Assembly: GCA_029821255.1 (NCBI GenBank)
Contig: JALGTS010000026.1
Span: forward strand, 1-8,967
Direction: 5' to 3'
Source of the DNA: Candidatus Zipacnadia bacterium
Lineage (GTDB): Bacteria; Armatimonadota; Zipacnadia; Zipacnadales; Zipacnadaceae
DNA length: 8,967 bases
Part shown: positions 6,769 to 8,967 of the stretch, piece by piece
How the letters are laid out: every line of letters starts with the position of its first letter
Numbering within the stretch: the first letter of the stretch is position 1
The notes under the pieces: model-generated
What the model was told of the DNA's origin: nothing
What the model saw: only the letters and a program-made list of their open reading frames with translations
Database searches by the model: none
Position numbers and translations under genes: made by a program

Positions 6769-7509
6769 CTAAGCTTCCTCATTATTGGCCACCGGCTGCT
6801 GGCCAGCTTGCTTGCGGCCTAATGCTGCCTGCAATCTGCAGCTCCAGCTCTCCAGCCATCCATGCCGGGGCGCTTTTTGCCTGCCATAAGTAAGTTTGGC
6901 CACCAGTTGGCGTGCCGCTGCCAGATTTTCCTCAGTGCTCGCCACCCAAAGACCGCTGCAGGCGGCTGCCTCGCCCTCGTGAGATGCAAACAGCAGCAAG
7001 CTGTCTGCAACAGGATCAACCACGATACCGACCTGCCCGGGCCCCCCAAAAAAATTCTCCTGGATAAATTGGTCCTGGCTTGAGAAAAAGACCCCGAACC
7101 CGGGATGCGTGTGATACCAGCCGACAATATCCGCATCAGGAGCCAGCGACTCCAGATACTGGTACAACTCGGCCCAGGTCTCGTGTGAGAAGGTCACATG
7201 GCCCAGGCCCGCGTCGGTGCGGGCCGCCGCGATCGCCTCTGTTAGGACTGTAACCAGTCCCTTGGTACTGCGGAAGACTTGTCCTAAGAGAATGCCACCG
7301 ACTTCCGTATCCAGATTGCGCTGGGTATGAGCCAGCATCTGCTTTAAGCAAGCATAAGCCATAAACACACGCTGCTGCCCGCCAGGCTGTCCCAGCTTCA
7401 GTAGGGACCACCCTTCCTCGTCGGTAGGGTCAGGCCTTTCAACTAACTCGGCAGCGGGCGCTTGCTCGATCTCAATCTCCAGTTCTGCACTGTCGTCAAT
7501 CGGCGCCAC
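6769..7509 (-). CDS. JAMM/MPN+ metalloprotease with acidic N-terminus (second of cluster)
   Basis: 246 residues from a GTG start that has GGAGGA five to six bases upstream and overlaps the end of the LysM-JAMM gene by 14 bp, so translation is probably coupled. The N-terminal 35 residues are acidic and include ELEIEIEQ (9-16). The MPN+ domain runs from about 48 to 185: catalytic Glu69 in TEVGGILLG, FSHETW (107-112), then HTHPGFGVFFSSQD giving His133, His135, Ser143 and Asp146. All metal and catalytic residues are present. The C-terminal 40 residues contain a Trp/Arg-rich stretch (HGWLESWSCRLQAAL, 216-230) that could be an amphipathic helix, then a polar end. No signal peptide or clear membrane span. 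Probable role: removing or processing the ubiquitin-like modifier; the substrate is unknown. Confidence 0.92.
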   Translation of the reverse strand: MAPIDDSAELEIEIEQAPAAELVERPDPTDEEGWSLLKLGQPGGQQRVFMAYACLKQMLAHTQRNLDTEVGGILLGQVFRSTKGLVTVLTEAIAAARTDAGLGHVTFSHETWAELYQYLESLAPDADIVGWYHTHPGFGVFFSSQDQFIQENFFGGPGQVGIVVDPVADSLLLFASHEGEAAACSGLWVASTEENLAAARQLVAKLTYGRQKAPRHGWLESWSCRLQAALGRKQAGQQPVANNEEA

Positions 7510-8554
7510 GGCTCTCCTCCGCTAACTTAGGCAACCGCAGTCTTTGTCCGGGATTGATTATTGCTCGGGGAAGTGCAATTCCGTTCTCAGCGGCGATAAT
7601 TGTGTACTTTGTGCCATCACCATAGTGCTGCTTGGCGATCTTCCACAAGCTGTCACCATATTTAACCTTATACCACACATACTCGGGACCAGCCTCGGCA
7701 CTACTGAGCGCAGCCTCGGCAGACTCTTTCTGGCCTTTGCTCAACTCCTCAACTTTGGCCTGCGTTTCGGTAATCTGTTGTTCCAGCCTGCCGACCTGCG
7801 CTGCCAACTGGGTCGGCTGCTCCACCGGCCGATAGGTCACGTTGGCTCCTCCCCTAAAAAGCGCCAGGAGGGTAACTATCTGTAGGGCCAGCACTAACAG
7901 CGCTGCCACTGTAAGAATGTTAGCTGATCGGGGTATCGGCGGAGCTACGAAATCCGCCGGTAGCGGGGCCGGCGCAGGTGCTGGCTCTGCTGCCGCCGGC
8001 TTGGCGGGTGCTGCCAGCGGACTGAACACATTGTACTGCTTACGCGGGATGATTTCATTGTCTTTCCAGATGAAGAAACCAGACTCGCCAGAAAGCGGAT
8101 CAAGGACCAGCGCCACCTGCCAGGCTGCCGGGAAGAAGTTGCGATGGATAAAGGTGTCATAGTCGGACAGAAATATCCCAAAACCCGGGTGGGTGTGATA
8201 CCAGCCCACAATGTCCTGTTCAGGGTAGTTGCTATCTTTGACTTGATTGATATGGGCCCAGCTATCGTGCGTGAAGGTAACGCTGGTGCGTTCGGCGCGG
8301 GTCTGCGGCGCCGGTATTGCCGCCTCCACGTTGACGAAGACCTTGTCTTGACTGGAGGCCACCGTCCCCACCAGAATGCCGCCCTGTTCGCGGGTGGTAT
8401 CCTGCTGGCCGTGACGGCGCACCTCGTCCAGCACCGATTCGGCTACCATAACCACTATCTCTCGGTGTGAGCCTACACGATTTTGCGTGACAGGCTCCAG
8501 CGAGATTCTTGTCTCGTCACTGCCGCTATTCTCAACAGGCTTTTCATCATTCAT
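7496..8554 (-). CDS. Membrane-anchored JAMM/MPN+ protease fused to coiled coil and LysM domain
   Basis: 352 residues from the ATG at 8554, which has AAGGA nine bases upstream; a TTG two codons earlier (8560) is too close to that site. Domains in order: a polar N-terminus; MPN+ domain (about 32-175) with Glu56 in REQGGILVG and HTHPGFGIFLSDYD giving His120, His122, Ser130 and Asp133; an Ala/Pro linker (180-208); one transmembrane helix (about 211-233); a predicted coiled coil (about 245-285); and a LysM domain (about 294-343) with YKVKYGDSLWKIAKQHYGDG and a closing INPGQRLRLP. No N-terminal signal peptide is seen, so the natural topology is protease in the cytosol and LysM outside, where LysM commonly binds peptidoglycan. 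That topology is inferred. It follows the E1-like gene by 24 bp and overlaps the next JAMM gene by 14 bp. Confidence 0.92.
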   Translation of the reverse strand: MNDEKPVENSGSDETRISLEPVTQNRVGSHREIVVMVAESVLDEVRRHGQQDTTREQGGILVGTVASSQDKVFVNVEAAIPAPQTRAERTSVTFTHDSWAHINQVKDSNYPEQDIVGWYHTHPGFGIFLSDYDTFIHRNFFPAAWQVALVLDPLSGESGFFIWKDNEIIPRKQYNVFSPLAAPAKPAAAEPAPAPAPLPADFVAPPIPRSANILTVAALLVLALQIVTLLALFRGGANVTYRPVEQPTQLAAQVGRLEQQITETQAKVEELSKGQKESAEAALSSAEAGPEYVWYKVKYGDSLWKIAKQHYGDGTKYTIIAAENGIALPRAIINPGQRLRLPKLAEESRGAD

Positions 8555-8578
8555 GGTCAATCGTCCTTAGGGACAGAA

Positions 8579-8967
8579 TCACCAAGCCAGACACCCCAGG
8601 GCAAGCTCCCGGTCGGCGGCCAGTAAGAAGGCTGCCATGTCCAGCCCATCCCGACCAATCACAATATCATACGGCGGCAGGCCCATATCCGCCAGCGTTC
8701 TGTCCAAGTAGTCCTCGTCGCCATATATGGCGTGGGTCAGCTCCGGCTCGCGCAGCTCACCGCAATGCGGGCAGCGCCCCTCCGCCTCGGTCAGCTTGCC
8801 CAGCGAGCGAAATACCGGCTCATGTTCGTCACACTGCGGGCAGTACAGGCCAATACAGATCTCCCGCTCGAATTCCAGCACCGCCTCCGGGCTGACTTCC
8901 GACTTGACCAGCTCCAGCATCTCGCCGACCGTGGCCGTGTCAACCGACTTGTCTATTTCCTGAATCG
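8579..8967 (-). CDS. E1-like (ThiF/HesA-type) activating enzyme, C-terminal end (cut by right window edge)
   Basis: The frame is open from the right edge to a TGA at 8579-8581; the visible 128 residues are the C-terminus only, and the internal Met at 8920 is unlikely to be the start because the frame continues upstream with protein-like sequence. It contains a zinc ribbon made of CPQC and CPHC about 22 residues apart, then YGDEDYLDRTLADMGLPPYD, which resembles the closing segment of ThiF-family adenylyltransferases found beside E2 and JAB genes, and a hydrophobic end. The ATP-binding and catalytic-cysteine parts would lie off the window. E1 enzymes adenylate the C-terminal glycine of a ubiquitin-like protein. 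The call rests on this C-terminal pattern and strongly on context (24 bp ahead of the JAMM/E2/RING set), so another zinc-ribbon protein remains possible. Confidence 0.65.
   Translation of the reverse strand, partial: IQEIDKSVDTATVGEMLELVKSEVSPEAVLEFEREICIGLYCPQCDEHEPVFRSLGKLTEAEGRCPHCGELREPELTHAIYGDEDYLDRTLADMGLPPYDIVIGRDGLDMAAFLLAADRELALGCLAW

Noticed and set aside
8509..8895. Plus-strand open frame of 128 codons opposite the E1-like and LysM-JAMM genes
   Set aside because: The product is Pro/Arg/His-rich without a recognisable fold, and the minus strand has clear zinc-ribbon coding.
4794..8967. CBASS or Pup-proteasome interpretation of the cluster
   Set aside because: No CD-NTase, effector, E1-E2 fusion, Pup, PafA or proteasome subunit is visible, and E1 and E2 are separate genes.
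1..8967. tRNA, rRNA, CRISPR arrays, insertion sequences and attachment sites
   Set aside because: No cloverleaf, direct-repeat/spacer pattern, transposase or terminal inverted repeats were found; nearly all sequence is coding on the minus strand.

Overview
The window looks like a piece of an uncultured bacterial genome. In support of a bacterium: Shine-Dalgarno-led starts with frequent GTG, a Gram-negative-style signal peptide, a LysM domain, and bacterial PyrK/PyrD (class 1B dihydroorotate dehydrogenase) and ArgH. I cannot name the phylum from sequence alone. Every gene I can support lies on the minus strand, so transcription runs from the right edge (8967) to the left edge (1). The genes are packed end to end with short gaps or overlaps. 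The only sizeable non-coding gap is about 150 bp (4644-4793). There are no RNA genes, insertion sequences or CRISPR arrays that I can see.

Right part (about 8967 to 4794) is a compact ubiquitin-like conjugation cluster. In transcription order it holds: (1) the C-terminal end of an E1-like (ThiF/HesA-type) activating enzyme with a four-cysteine zinc ribbon, cut by the window edge; (2) a JAMM/MPN+ metalloprotease fused to a transmembrane helix, a coiled coil and a C-terminal LysM domain; (3) a second JAMM protease; (4) a single-domain E2 (UBC fold) with an intact active-site cysteine; (5) a zinc-ribbon plus C4HC3 RING/PHD-like protein with two C-terminal membrane segments, a plausible E3; (6) a third JAMM protease. 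All three JAMM proteins keep the complete Glu / HxH / Ser / Asp metal site with the same Glu-to-His spacing. No ubiquitin-like modifier gene is visible; if it is linked, it should lie beyond the right edge. One E2, one candidate E3 and three differently tethered proteases, two components of the set being membrane-anchored, make this the most interesting part of the window. Its function and target are unknown.

Middle: after the 150-bp gap comes a secreted YbjN-like protein with a lysine/glutamate/proline hexapeptide-repeat tail.

Left part: argH (argininosuccinate lyase, with a C-terminal helical extension), pyrK and pyrD (the electron-transfer and catalytic subunits of NAD-dependent dihydroorotate dehydrogenase, overlapping by 20 bp). 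Then comes the N-terminal part of a six-hairpin glycosidase-like protein that runs off the left edge and overlaps pyrD by an ATGA junction. These are housekeeping biosynthesis genes apparently co-transcribed downstream of the conjugation cluster or from their own promoter in the 4644-4793 gap.
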